Shown: positions 29,920 through 37,617, counted from the first letter of the stretch. The stretch is DNA of 64,000 nucleotides from Lactococcus garvieae subsp. garvieae (GCF_029024465.1 NZ_CP118950.1:372001-436000), one strand, 5' to 3'. Numbers and translations: made by a program. Notes: generated by a model not told the origin, from the letters alone.

Positions 29920-29963
29920 AAAAACACCCAGAGCGCAAGTTTGCTCAAAATCAGGTGTTTTTT
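29920..29963 (-). terminator. terminator after clpP
   Basis: On the reverse strand AAACACC pairs with GGGTGTTT, with an inner GAGC/GCTC hairpin, followed by a T run. It lies back-to-back with the pycA terminator. Confidence 0.75.
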
Positions 29964-29966
29964 ATT

Positions 29967-30566
29967 TTATTTCAAGCTGTTGGCTTCCATGATTTCATCA
30001 ATGAAACCATAATCTAATGTTTCTTGTGCTGTCATCCAGTTGTCACGTTCTGCATCGGCATGTACTTTTTCCATAGATTGTCCAGAGTTTTCGGCCAAGA
30101 TCTTTTCTAAAGTACGACGTGTTTTGAGCAAATGTTCCGCAGCGATAGCCATGTCTGTTTGTTGTGTACCACCACCAGTACCGCCCATAGGTTGGTGAAT
30201 CATGTATTCCGCATGTGGCAACATGAAACGTTTGCCTTTTGTACCACTAGAAGCAATAATTGTACCCATAGATGCAGCGATACCCATAACGATTGTTTGA
30301 ACATCAGATTTGATGAAGTTCATAGTATCGACAATTGCAAGTCCAGCAGAAACAGAACCACCAGGTGTGTTAATGTAGAGGTAAATGTCCTTTGTGCTGT
30401 CTTGGGCATCCAAGAAGAGGAGTTGTGCGATGATTGAGTTGGCCATACCATCCTCAACTTGGCCTGTCAACATGATGATACGGTCTTTCAGTAGACGGCT
30501 ATAAATGTCATATGCGCGTTCACCACGGCTTGATTGCTCGATGACAGTAGGTACTAAATATCCCAT
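29967..30566 (-). CDS. clpP: ATP-dependent Clp protease proteolytic subunit
   Basis: A 199-residue serine peptidase forming the double heptameric chamber used by ClpC, ClpE and ClpX. Catalytic Ser99 lies in GIAASMGTI and His124 in [10 protein letters not shown]; the oxyanion block [12 protein letters not shown] is present. The strong ribosome-binding site AAAGGAG lies upstream. Transcription runs towards pycA and the two genes converge on adjacent terminators. It is controlled by CtsR through the perfect operator overlapping its promoter. Confidence 0.97.
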   Translation of the reverse strand: MGYLVPTVIEQSSRGERAYDIYSRLLKDRIIMLTGQVEDGMANSIIAQLLFLDAQDSTKDIYLYINTPGGSVSAGLAIVDTMNFIKSDVQTIVMGIAASMGTIIASSGTKGKRFMLPHAEYMIHQPMGGTGGGTQQTDMAIAAEHLLKTRRTLEKILAENSGQSMEKVHADAERDNWMTAQETLDYGFIDEIMEANSLK

Positions 30567-30604
30567 AGATAAGTCTCCTTTTTCAATGTTTTATTCTATT
30601 ATAA

Positions 30605-30635
30605 ATCAAAGGTCAAAAAAGGTCAAAAAATAAGT
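30605..30635 (-). promoter_or_regulatory. clpP promoter with perfect CtsR operator
   Basis: GGTCAAA-AAA-GGTCAAA at 30611-30627 (read on the forward strand) is an exact CtsR heptad direct repeat. On the reverse strand it overlaps the -35 box TTGACC of the clpP promoter, followed after about 18 bases by TATAAT. This ties clpP to the same repressor as clpC. Confidence 0.9.
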
Positions 30636-30742
30636 ACGATTAAAAAGGAGGAAATGAAGATCTTTTTTAAGTAAAATGTTTCAAAGAAAGGAACACTTTT
30701 ATTTGTCGGAGTATATTATAATAGATTCAAGGAGATGAACAG

Positions 30743-31120
30743 ATGAAAGTTGAACATATCGGAATTTGGGTAAGAGACTTAGAAAAGATGAGACATTTTT
30801 ATGAAAGCTTTTTTTCTGCACGGTCAGGTCAAAAATATCACAACTCGAAAACAGGCTTTACCTCTTATTTTATGAGTTTTGAAGAAGGTGCACGTATAGA
30901 GCTGATGCACCGTGCAGACATTGAAAAAGTACTGCCTGAAGGGCTGGGCTTTGCTCATCTTGCTTTACAAGTAGGAGATGAAGCTGAGGTAGACAAACGT
31001 GCGCAAGACTTCTTAGAGCAAGGCTTTCAAGTTCTATCTGGACCACGGAGGACTGGTGATGGTTATTATGAAGCAGTTATTCTTGATCCCGAGGGGAATA
31101 AGATTGAAATAACAGCTTAG
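30743..31120 (+). CDS. VOC family protein (glyoxalase/bleomycin resistance fold)
   Basis: A 125-residue vicinal-oxygen-chelate protein made of two beta-alpha-beta-beta-beta modules. MKVEHIGIWVRDLEKMRHFYE starts the first and FAHLALQVGDEAEVD the second; metal-ligand candidates are His5, Glu in ARIELMH, His in FAHLAL and Glu in NKIEIT. The end DPEGNKIEI is characteristic. The substrate is unknown. AAGGAG precedes the ATG. It is divergent from clpP. No terminator was seen between it and the next gene. Confidence 0.88.
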   Translation: MKVEHIGIWVRDLEKMRHFYESFFSARSGQKYHNSKTGFTSYFMSFEEGARIELMHRADIEKVLPEGLGFAHLALQVGDEAEVDKRAQDFLEQGFQVLSGPRRTGDGYYEAVILDPEGNKIEITA

Positions 31121-31167
31121 AGTTAAAATTTTTAGAGAAATGAGTTTTAAAACAGTAGTCATTTTGT

Positions 31168-31173
31168 TATAAT
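31168..31173 (+). promoter_or_regulatory. -10 box of predicted leaderless transcript
   Basis: TATAAT ends six bases before the ATG at 31180, so the transcript would begin at or next to the start codon. No Shine-Dalgarno sequence is present. Confidence 0.5.
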
Positions 31174-31179
31174 AATAGT

Positions 31180-31710
31180 ATGAATTCAGAACTTATTATT
31201 GCTTTGATTATTGCTATGATTGCAGGTGCTTGGCTTTTTATTGCGGGCATGTATATCTACAAACGTTATGACGAAAATCGCTATAAGAAACGTTTGGCTG
31301 TTGAGAAACTTTTACGGGAAATTGAAGTCCGTAATACTTTAAATCAAAAAATTATTGAAATCTTGAACCGTCCGATTATTGGAGATGACGAAGAAATCGT
31401 TAACCCCCGTAGTGATGTAAAAGTACCCTTTTACGACTATAATTTTTTGAAAAATTACACTTCAATGTATAATTTGTATATTCCTGCTTATTTTTTGAGC
31501 ACGTTCTTTAAAAATCTTTCTCACCATTTGGCTGTTTTCGAAGATGAGCAAGATTTGAAAAATGGCGGTTATATTTTCAAAGAAGCACGTCCTATTTTTG
31601 AAAATTTTTCGGTTGAAATTACGGAAGATATCGAGAACAAGAAAAAAGAGTTGGAAGAAGCAAAGAACATTTATCCGTCTATGCTAAAACGCCAGTATTA
31701 CAACATTTAA
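31180..31710 (+). CDS. hypothetical membrane-anchored protein
   Basis: A 176-residue protein I do not recognise. One N-terminal membrane helix (about residues 5-26, IIALIIAMIAGAWLFIAGMY) is followed by a basic stop-transfer patch KRYDENRYKKR and a mainly cytoplasmic helical region. The end is Lys/Glu-rich and may form a coiled coil (ENKKKELEEAKN). The start is predicted to be leaderless. It stands alone between the VOC gene and an Spx gene, with its own terminator. A lactococcus-specific protein is likely; no function is proposed. Confidence 0.75.
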   Translation: MNSELIIALIIAMIAGAWLFIAGMYIYKRYDENRYKKRLAVEKLLREIEVRNTLNQKIIEILNRPIIGDDEEIVNPRSDVKVPFYDYNFLKNYTSMYNLYIPAYFLSTFFKNLSHHLAVFEDEQDLKNGGYIFKEARPIFENFSVEITEDIENKKKELEEAKNIYPSMLKRQYYNI

Positions 31711-31721
31711 ATACTTTTTTT

Positions 31722-31750
31722 ATTCTGTCCAAATCGGACAGAATTTTTTA
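31722..31750 (+). terminator. terminator after the hypothetical membrane protein
   Basis: A perfect 9-bp stem ATTCTGTCC/GGACAGAAT with a 5-base loop and a T run. Confidence 0.92.
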
Positions 31751-31872
31751 GAATAAAAGGGGAAAGGGTCTTTTTTTTGTCTCTCAATTGTGCTATAATA
31801 GCAAATGCTAATACCGCTAGGTATTATAAATAAGATCATGGATTGTTCCATATTAATATAAAGGAGAGAGGG

Positions 31873-32271
31873 ATGCTTACTATTTATACGGCCCCATCTT
31901 GTACGAGTTGTAAAAAAGCTAAGACTTGGCTTACTTATCACAATATTCCATTTCAAGAACGTAACCTCATTGGCGACCCACTTTCAGCAGAAGAAATTAG
32001 TCGCATTCTTGAAAAGTGCGATGATGGCGTGGAAGGGCTTATTTCTAGCCGTAATCGCTTTGTGAAAACCTTGGGCGTTGATTTTGAAGACTTATCGCTT
32101 TCAGCAGCCATCAAAATCATTTCAGAAAATCCACAAATCATGCGTCGTCCAATCATCATGGATGAGAAACGTCTACATGTGGGATACAACGAAGAAGAAA
32201 TCCGAGCTTTCTTACCACGTACAGTACGTATTTTAGAAAATGGCGGTGCTCGCTTGCGCAATGCCATCTAA
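31873..32271 (+). CDS. Spx/ArsC-family transcriptional regulator (second paralogue)
   Basis: A 132-residue Spx protein with CTSC at residues 10-13 and the conserved QIMRRPIIMDEKRLHVGYNEEEIRAF region. It is clearly related to the gene at 1528, with a different C-terminal tail. The frame is open ten codons earlier, but AAGGAGAGAGGG just before ATG 31873 fixes the start. TGCTATAAT near 31787-31795 (extended -10) is its probable promoter, giving a leader of about 70 bases. Followed by a strong terminator, so monocistronic. A role in redox or envelope stress control is inferred from the family. Confidence 0.9.
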   Translation: MLTIYTAPSCTSCKKAKTWLTYHNIPFQERNLIGDPLSAEEISRILEKCDDGVEGLISSRNRFVKTLGVDFEDLSLSAAIKIISENPQIMRRPIIMDEKRLHVGYNEEEIRAFLPRTVRILENGGARLRNAI

Positions 32272-32290
32272 AAGCAAATGCAATTATTAT

Positions 32291-32314
32291 AAACACCCCG
32301 AGTGGGTGTTTTTT
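32291..32314 (+). terminator. terminator after the second Spx gene
   Basis: Stem AAACACCC/GGGTGTTT around CGAGT, then T run. Confidence 0.92.
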
Positions 32315-32407
32315 GCTGCATCATTTTTGGAAAACGAAATTTTCATTTTTAAAATCGAGCGGTTTTTCTAAGAGAAGATTTACTTTATTTTGGGTTATAA
32401 TAGAAGA

Positions 32408-33178
32408 ATGGATATTTTTGACACGCATACACACCTCAATTCAGACGAATTTATGGGGAAAGAAAAAGAAATTATCACTCAGGCACATGAACTAGGGGTT
32501 CATCGTATGAACATTGTCGGAGTGGATCATAAAACAAACGATTGGGCGATGAAGATTGCTACAGAATATGAAGAGTGCTATGCCACGATTGGTTGGCATC
32601 CAGATGAGTGTGGCAGCTTTGACCAAACAGCAGAGCAGTATCTGCTGGAAAATTTACAAAAAGATAAGGTAGTGGCAGTGGGCGAGATTGGCTTAGACTA
32701 TCACTGGATGGTCGAATCAAAAGACCTGCAAGAACAAAGTTTTCGACGTCAAATTCAAATTTCAAAAGAAGCAGACGTTCCTTTTGTTGTACACACGCGT
32801 GATGCTTTAGCTGATACTTATGAAATTATAAAGTCTGAAGGTGTTGGCCCTCGTGGAGGAATCATGCACAGCTTTTCCGGGACCTATGCAGAGGCTCAGC
32901 AGTTCATGGCGCTTGGTCTGATGCTGTCTTTCTCAGGTGTTGTGACCTTTAAAAAGGCTCTTGATGTTCAAGAAGCAGCTACAAAGCTTCCTTTAGACCG
33001 CATACTTGTGGAAACGGATGCCCCTTATCTTTCACCAATGCCCTATCGAGGAAAGGAAAATCAGCCCGGCTATACACGCTATACCGCAGAGAAAATTGCG
33101 GAACTGCGTGGGATAAGCTTGGAAGAAGTGGCTGAGCAAACCTATGCCAATGCACTGAAAGTTTTTAGGCTGTCCTAA
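32408..33178 (+). CDS. tatD: TatD family metal-dependent deoxyribonuclease
   Basis: A 256-residue TIM-barrel hydrolase. FDTHTHL with metal ligands His7/His9, GEIGLDYHW, VVHTRDA, IMHSFSG and ETDAPYLSP are the TatD blocks. Family members are 3'-5' DNases acting in DNA repair. TATAAT at 32396-32401 ends six bases before the ATG and there is no ribosome-binding site, so a leaderless mRNA is predicted. The stop shares TAATG with the rnmV start. The tatD-rnmV-rsmA order is common in Firmicutes; here rsmA is displaced. Confidence 0.94.
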   Translation: MDIFDTHTHLNSDEFMGKEKEIITQAHELGVHRMNIVGVDHKTNDWAMKIATEYEECYATIGWHPDECGSFDQTAEQYLLENLQKDKVVAVGEIGLDYHWMVESKDLQEQSFRRQIQISKEADVPFVVHTRDALADTYEIIKSEGVGPRGGIMHSFSGTYAEAQQFMALGLMLSFSGVVTFKKALDVQEAATKLPLDRILVETDAPYLSPMPYRGKENQPGYTRYTAEKIAELRGISLEEVAEQTYANALKVFRLS

Positions 33179-33723
33179 TGAAAGAAAAAATTGAAAAGGT
33201 TATCGTCGTTGAAGGGCGGGACGACACAAGGAACCTGAAACGTTTTTATGATCTGGATACCTATGAAACGGGGGGAAGCAGTATAGATGCTACCGATATT
33301 GAACGCCTAAAGGTTCTCCAAGAGAAACGAGGGCTAGTAGTTTTCACGGACCCAGATTTTCAAGGGGAGCGTATCCGGAAGATTATTATGCAAGCTATTC
33401 CTGAGGCTCAGCATGCATTTTTGAAGCGTGAAGAAGCACGTCCTAAAGGTAAGGGATCTCTCGGGGTAGAACATGCCAAGTATGAAGACTTGCAAAAAGC
33501 TTTGGGACATTTGACAGGAGGCAAGAATATCGAGCCGACGGTCGCTCAAACAGATCTGATTGCCTTTGGTCTTATTCTCCGCTCTGACAGTCGCCAACGT
33601 CGGGAATATCTCTGTGGAGAACTCCGTATAGGTTATGCTAATGGCAAACAAATCCTCAAGAGACTGAACATGTTTGGAATTGAAGTTCAACAAATAGAAG
33701 AAATAATGAAGGGCTATAAATGA
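33178..33723 (+). CDS. rnmV: ribonuclease M5 (5S rRNA maturation)
   Basis: A 181-residue Toprim nuclease. VIVVEGRDDTRN (Glu12), the central FTDPDFQGERIRK block and SLGVEHAKYEDL are typical of RNase M5, which matures 5S rRNA together with L18. It overlaps tatD by one base and the ABC ATPase gene by four (ATGA), so all are probably one transcript. Confidence 0.94.
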   Translation: MKEKIEKVIVVEGRDDTRNLKRFYDLDTYETGGSSIDATDIERLKVLQEKRGLVVFTDPDFQGERIRKIIMQAIPEAQHAFLKREEARPKGKGSLGVEHAKYEDLQKALGHLTGGKNIEPTVAQTDLIAFGLILRSDSRQRREYLCGELRIGYANGKQILKRLNMFGIEVQQIEEIMKGYK

Positions 33724-34646
33724 AAAAAGCACTTGAAATAAAAAACTTAAGAAAAGTATACGCTTCTGGTACGGAAGCCTTAAAAGGCATTGATTTAGCG
33801 GTTGAAGAAGGGGATTTTTATGCCTTACTTGGCCCTAATGGCGCAGGAAAATCGACGACTATCGGTATCATTACCTCGCTCGTAAATAAAACGTCTGGAA
33901 CAGTTAAAGTCTTTGACTACGATATTGATAAAAATCTGGTACAGGCTAAGCAACAACTCGGACTTGTACCGCAAGAATTTAACTTTAATCAGTTTGAAAC
34001 AGTTCAACAAATCTTAGTGAATCAGGCAGGATACTATGGTGTTCCTCGTAAGGAAGCACTCAAGCGCTCAGAAAAATATCTCACACAATTGGAACTTTGG
34101 GAAAAGCGCAATGACCGTGCAGGCCGTCTTTCTGGTGGGATGAAACGTCGTTTGATGATTGCACGTGCCTTGATGCATGAGCCTAAACTCTTGATTTTGG
34201 ATGAGCCAACAGCAGGTGTTGATATTGATGTTCGCCGCTCAATGTGGGAATTTCTTGCACAGCTCAATGCTTCAGGCACAACGATTATTCTGACAACACA
34301 CTATTTGGAAGAAGCTGAAATGCTTTGCCGAAATATTGGAATTATCCAATCTGGACAAGTGATTGAAGATACAAGTATGAAAAACTTACTCTCGAAATTA
34401 CAGTCGGAAACATTTATTCTCGATATTAAAGCTGAAGGGCAAACACCAGAGCTCGCTGGATATGAGATGAACGTGGTGGATCCACAGACCTTGGAACTTA
34501 AGATTGAACGCAATCAGGGTGTCAATGCTGCTTTTGAGCAACTGACAGCACAAGGCGTTCAGGTCCTCTCCATGCGTAATAAATCAAACCGTCTAGAAGA
34601 GCTTTTTGTTAAGCTTACCCATGAAGAGGAGGGAAAAAATGTTTAA
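33720..34646 (+). CDS. ABC transporter ATP-binding protein (ABC-2 exporter)
   Basis: A 308-residue ATPase with Walker A GPNGAGKST (residues 38-46), Q-loop in LGLVPQEFNFN, signature LSGGMKRRL and Walker B LLILDEPTAGVD. The C-terminal about 90 residues are an extension typical of DrrA/YadG-type exporters. The partner permease starts inside its last codons. Substrate unknown; relatives export drugs, lipids or glycans. The start overlaps the rnmV stop (ATGA). Confidence 0.92.
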   Translation: MKKALEIKNLRKVYASGTEALKGIDLAVEEGDFYALLGPNGAGKSTTIGIITSLVNKTSGTVKVFDYDIDKNLVQAKQQLGLVPQEFNFNQFETVQQILVNQAGYYGVPRKEALKRSEKYLTQLELWEKRNDRAGRLSGGMKRRLMIARALMHEPKLLILDEPTAGVDIDVRRSMWEFLAQLNASGTTIILTTHYLEEAEMLCRNIGIIQSGQVIEDTSMKNLLSKLQSETFILDIKAEGQTPELAGYEMNVVDPQTLELKIERNQGVNAAFEQLTAQGVQVLSMRNKSNRLEELFVKLTHEEEGKNV

Positions 34647-35409
34647 ACTCTACTGGACCGCAGGAAAATCTCTTGCTATCAAGGAAGTCACACGTTTTAT
34701 GCGTATTTGGGTGCAAACTCTTGTTCCACCAGTGATTACGACAACACTTTATTTTATTATCTTTGGGAAAATGATTGGTTCCCGAATTGGTGATATGCAT
34801 GGTTTTTCTTATATGCAATTTATCGTGCCCGGTCTTATCATGATGTCTGTTATTACCAGTTCTTATGCGAACGTTTCTTCGAGTTTCTTTTCACAAAAAT
34901 TTCAAAAAAATATTGAAGAATTGCTCGTCGCTCCAGTACCTACACATGTGATTATCTTAGGCTTTGTGGCTGGTGGTAGTCTTCGCGGTATTTTCGTTGG
35001 AACATTAGTCACTATCATTTCGTTGCTTTTTGTTCCTTTAGTTGTGAAATCTTGGCTCGTGATTATTGTCACTCTATTATTGACCGCCTTTCTCTTTTCC
35101 TTGGCTGGTCTTCTTAACGGTGTCTTTGCGCGTTCTTTTGATGATGTTTCTATCGTGCCAACATTTGTCTTACAACCTTTGACTTATCTCGGTGGCGTCT
35201 TCTACGCTATCTCTATGTTGCCCCCAATTTGGCAAGATATCTCCAAAGTCAACCCCATCGTATATATGATTTCAGGCTTCCGCTATGGCTTTTTAGGCGT
35301 GCAAGACGTTGCGCTTTGGATTAGCTTACTTGTGCTACTTGGTTTTGTCATTGTTCTCTATGCCATTTGTTATTATTTTATTGAACGTGGCCGTGGTTTG
35401 AGATCTTGA
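34639..35409 (+). CDS. ABC-2 type transporter permease
   Basis: A 256-residue membrane protein with about six helices, of the ABC-2 (YadH/DrrB) family. LVPPVITTTLYFIIFGKMIG, MQFIVPGLIMMSVI and FNPIVY-like KVNPIVYMISGFRYG are family blocks. ATG at 34639 follows GAGGAGGG at the correct distance; a longer upstream frame belongs to the ATPase reading region. Overlaps the ATPase gene by eight bases, and a terminator closes the operon. Confidence 0.92.
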   Translation: MFKLYWTAGKSLAIKEVTRFMRIWVQTLVPPVITTTLYFIIFGKMIGSRIGDMHGFSYMQFIVPGLIMMSVITSSYANVSSSFFSQKFQKNIEELLVAPVPTHVIILGFVAGGSLRGIFVGTLVTIISLLFVPLVVKSWLVIIVTLLLTAFLFSLAGLLNGVFARSFDDVSIVPTFVLQPLTYLGGVFYAISMLPPIWQDISKVNPIVYMISGFRYGFLGVQDVALWISLLVLLGFVIVLYAICYYFIERGRGLRS

Positions 35410-35442
35410 TAACTTTTCCTTACTTTTATAAGGCGATACGAT

Positions 35443-35470
35443 AAAAATAGCTCTTTGGAGCTATTTTTTT
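35443..35470 (+). terminator. terminator after the ABC exporter operon
   Basis: Stem AAAAATAGCTC/GAGCTATTTTT around TTTG with a T tail. It marks the left border of the accessory region. Confidence 0.92.
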
Positions 35471-35485
35471 GTTCCTGATATTATT

Positions 35486-35513
35486 TTGAAAAATATAAGA
35501 GAAATATTACAAT
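35486..35513 (+). promoter_or_regulatory. candidate promoter of the repeat-containing leader ORF
   Basis: TTGAAA at 35486-35491, a 16-base spacer and TACAAT at 35508-35513. A weaker alternative is TTGAGA (35532) with AATACT (35555). The first would give a transcript starting about 55 bases before the leader ORF. Confidence 0.45.
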
Positions 35514-35576
35514 AGTATTATATAAATGTTATTGAGATTAAGTTGAGATAACAAAATACTTGACGAGGGAAATGCT

Positions 35577-35690
35577 ATGACTTATAATCAGACAGCACAG
35601 CACAGCACAGCACAGCACAGCACAGCACAGCACAGCACAGCACAGCACAGCACAGCACAGCACAGCACAGCACAGCACAGCACGCGGTAG
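35577..35690 (+). CDS. short leader ORF containing a pentanucleotide repeat (candidate phase-variable leader peptide)
   Basis: ATG at 35577 is preceded by GAGGGA with a six-base spacer. The ORF encodes MTYNQTA and then repeats the five-residue unit AQHST, because 15 bases equal three ACAGC units. In the repeat number seen, the frame ends at TAG 35688-35690 (37 codons). Losing one unit (or gaining two) changes the downstream frame so that translation continues for 35 more codons, through both hairpins, to TAA 35786-35788. Gaining one unit stops it at TAA 35692-35694. The peptide resembles nothing known to me; its role may be only to carry ribosomes. Translation is unproven. Confidence 0.5.
   Translation: MTYNQTAQHSTAQHSTAQHSTAQHSTAQHSTAQHSTR
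35592..35683. repeat. ACAGC pentanucleotide tandem repeat, 18.4 copies
   Basis: An uninterrupted 92-bp perfect tract with period 5, from 35592 to 35683. Long perfect repeats whose unit is not a multiple of three mutate by slipped-strand mispairing and are the classic basis of phase variation. It sits just inside a short ORF and 150 bases upstream of an exported-protein gene. Confidence 0.98.
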
Positions 35691-35718
35691 ATAATAGCCG
35701 CCTATTTTTGCTTGCCCC

Positions 35719-35748
35719 AAAACGCTCTGGACCACTGGAGCGTTTTTT
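35719..35748 (+). terminator. intrinsic terminator/attenuator between leader ORF and exported-protein gene
   Basis: AAAACGCTC (35719-35727) pairs with GAGCGTTTT (35738-35746); three further inner pairs can form. Six T follow (35743-35748). It lies 28 bases after the present stop codon of the leader ORF, so it would be free to fold in the present phase. Confidence 0.85.
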
Positions 35749-35755
35749 CCGTGCT

Positions 35756-35779
35756 CCGCCCATCAGCACTGATGGGCGG
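35756..35779 (+). other. second hairpin downstream of the attenuator
   Basis: A perfect 10-bp stem CCGCCCATCA/TGATGGGCGG with loop GCAC. No T run follows, so it is not itself a terminator. In the read-through phase the leader ORF would end seven bases after it (TAA 35786-35788). It may protect the 5' end of the processed mRNA or stall polymerase. Confidence 0.8.
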
Positions 35780-35832
35780 GCATCTTAAGAGAATCAGAGA
35801 TAAAATAAGAAACATAAAGAAAGGACATTATT

Positions 35833-37446
35833 ATGACACCAGAAAAGAAACGTAAACTACGGAATATTGCTCTCCTCTCCTTGGTTGGCTTAATCGGCGG
35901 GACTTTTGCCTTCCAAGCCTTCAACCAACAAGCCATCAATGATCGTGAAAATGAAGTTCAAGTCCATGTCGGTGGCCGTGTGCACGACTACTACAATAGA
36001 GACACCGAAAACAAGGATGTCTTTGTGGAAAACTATGGCGAACGTCCCATCATGGCCCGTATCCGCCTGTCGGAGTATTTAGAAACCCAACAAACGAGTG
36101 CTACAAGCCCGACACCACTAGTAGAGGGGACAGAACGAGAGGCAGTCAACACATGGACCCCTTACATCCCAAGTGCGGCTGCGATTGGCACACGCACAGG
36201 AGCAGGCGCTGCCTTTAACCGCTATTCCAACCTGAGCTTTGGGTGGAGTCGAGCAGGACAATCTGCCCCTTGGTATCTCCCAACTTTCAACCATAACAAC
36301 TTGGACTTAAGTACTGCCGCAGCAGGTGATGCACAAGACTTGGCGGCCGGATCACCTGAGGTTACCCATCCCGGTGACGGTACAGATGCTTACTGGACAG
36401 AAGGAGTGACTTATACCAATGGTGAGAATGGTACCACCTGGCATGGCGCAGCGGATGGTGCAACCCGTACCACAGCGCAAAATCTACAACAAGAACGTGC
36501 ACCAATAACCATGGCGCAGTGGTTCGAATTGCCCAATAATCAAAAAATCGGCAATTTCTGGGTGATGGATCAAGAGACAGGCTGGGCTTACTGGGCCTCT
36601 GTGCTGGAGCCAGAAGCAGCTACATCTTACTTGCTGGATGCCGCTGAAATGACCAGTGCTATCGAAGATACCGTTTTTAGTGGAACATACTATTATGGTA
36701 TCCATGTGGATAGCCAACTCCTCAGTCCAGACAATAGCGAGGATTTCATCAATGATGGGGAAACTCATGATTCTAACCTCGCTGCTCTCCTTGAAGGCAT
36801 TAAAAATAACGCTGTAGATGAAACTGTAGGTAATCCAGCTCATGATGTGGATAGTCCACCCTCTGACTTTGCCTTTCATCGCATGAGCCCAGGGCGTATC
36901 TTTACTATGTCGGGTCAGCAATACCGTTATCTTGAAAATATGGGCAACGGCAACCATATGATTATTCGTAACGATCTTATTCGTGAGCGTTCTTGGGATG
37001 AACTTGATGAAACACTTGAATCTTGGTATGAAGCACTTGATCCTGCAGTCCAAGCCATGGTTCAGCCTGTAGCCAACAGCTTCACCACAGGCGAAGTTGC
37101 GGATGATGCTGTTACCTTTACAGGTGGCACAAGATGGATTCCCACTAACTTAGAAGGAGCCGTTGCGTCAGACATTACTCAAGTGGTTCCTAGCGGAACG
37201 GCTAGAGCCTTTGCTCTTTCTCTTGCGGATGTCACACGCTTATCTGGCCCAGGATTAGCTTTCCCTAACCATGCCCAACGTAGTTCAGCTGCCCTAGGCT
37301 GGTGGTTACTGCGTACTCCTGCGCCTGAAGAAGCTGCTTGGTCTGTGCGTCCTACGGGTAACTTGACTGGCCTTGTTGAGCGCACGGCTAGCACTACTGG
37401 TGGTGGAGTTCGTCCAGCCTTAATCCTTCATCAAGCAAGAAACTAA
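35833..37446 (+). CDS. exported protein with SipW/TasA-type signal anchor and DUF6273-like C-terminus (copy A)
   Basis: A 537-residue protein. The N-terminus is basic, then a membrane segment (about 11-29) ending GGTFAFQAFN, as in SipW-dependent signal peptides. The next block, KDVFVENYGERPIMARIRLSEY (about 61-82), recalls TasA/camelysin-like proteins. A middle block IGNFWVMDQETGWAYWAS and the C-terminal SLADVTRLSGPG...GWWLLRT...GVRPALIL resemble DUF6273 domains. No LPxTG sorting motif is present. Base composition is clearly richer in G+C than neighbours, suggesting acquired DNA. A paralogue is at 54681. GAAAGGA precedes the ATG; no good promoter lies between the attenuator and the gene. A surface or matrix role is inference. 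Confidence 0.75.
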   Translation: MTPEKKRKLRNIALLSLVGLIGGTFAFQAFNQQAINDRENEVQVHVGGRVHDYYNRDTENKDVFVENYGERPIMARIRLSEYLETQQTSATSPTPLVEGTEREAVNTWTPYIPSAAAIGTRTGAGAAFNRYSNLSFGWSRAGQSAPWYLPTFNHNNLDLSTAAAGDAQDLAAGSPEVTHPGDGTDAYWTEGVTYTNGENGTTWHGAADGATRTTAQNLQQERAPITMAQWFELPNNQKIGNFWVMDQETGWAYWASVLEPEAATSYLLDAAEMTSAIEDTVFSGTYYYGIHVDSQLLSPDNSEDFINDGETHDSNLAALLEGIKNNAVDETVGNPAHDVDSPPSDFAFHRMSPGRIFTMSGQQYRYLENMGNGNHMIIRNDLIRERSWDELDETLESWYEALDPAVQAMVQPVANSFTTGEVADDAVTFTGGTRWIPTNLEGAVASDITQVVPSGTARAFALSLADVTRLSGPGLAFPNHAQRSSAALGWWLLRTPAPEEAAWSVRPTGNLTGLVERTASTTGGGVRPALILHQARN

Positions 37447-37560
37447 ACGCATAAAACATAAGCCAAGAGGGCATAATGTCAAGCACCAGCTAAAATGGAC
37501 ACTAAAAAAAGAATATAGTATCTGGTAAAGAGTAGAACAGAAAATATATTTTGACTTCGC
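37447..37560. other. intergenic stretch with possible IS-end remnant
   Basis: No gene is seen between copy A and the merR promoter region. The segment around 37478-37503 (CACCAGCTAAAATGGACAC) has the look of an IS3-type terminal repeat, but no partner end or transposase lies next to it. Low confidence. Confidence 0.2.
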
Positions 37561-37595
37561 TTATAAATATTTATATACTTATATCTAAGGCAAAT

Positions 37596-37617
37596 AGAAT
37601 AGAGTATATTCTATTCT
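37596..37617. promoter_or_regulatory. inverted repeat upstream of the merR gene
   Basis: AGAATAGA, six bases, TCTATTCT. It lies about 30 bases before the merR start, where an autoregulatory operator or a transcript hairpin could sit. It differs from the palindrome upstream of the hydrolase gene. Confidence 0.4.

Noticed and set aside
31843-31872. Ten-codon N-terminal extension of the second Spx protein
   Set aside because: The strong ribosome-binding site lies inside it, directly before the ATG at 31873, and Spx proteins start at that position.
35592-35683. Possible CRISPR-like repeat
   Set aside because: It is a 5-bp perfect tandem repeat with no spacers and no cas genes nearby.
35538-35769. 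Reverse-strand frames through the repeat encoding runs of AVLCC
   Set aside because: They exist only because the repeat has no stops in any frame. No ribosome-binding site is placed for them, and the forward frame explains the layout better.
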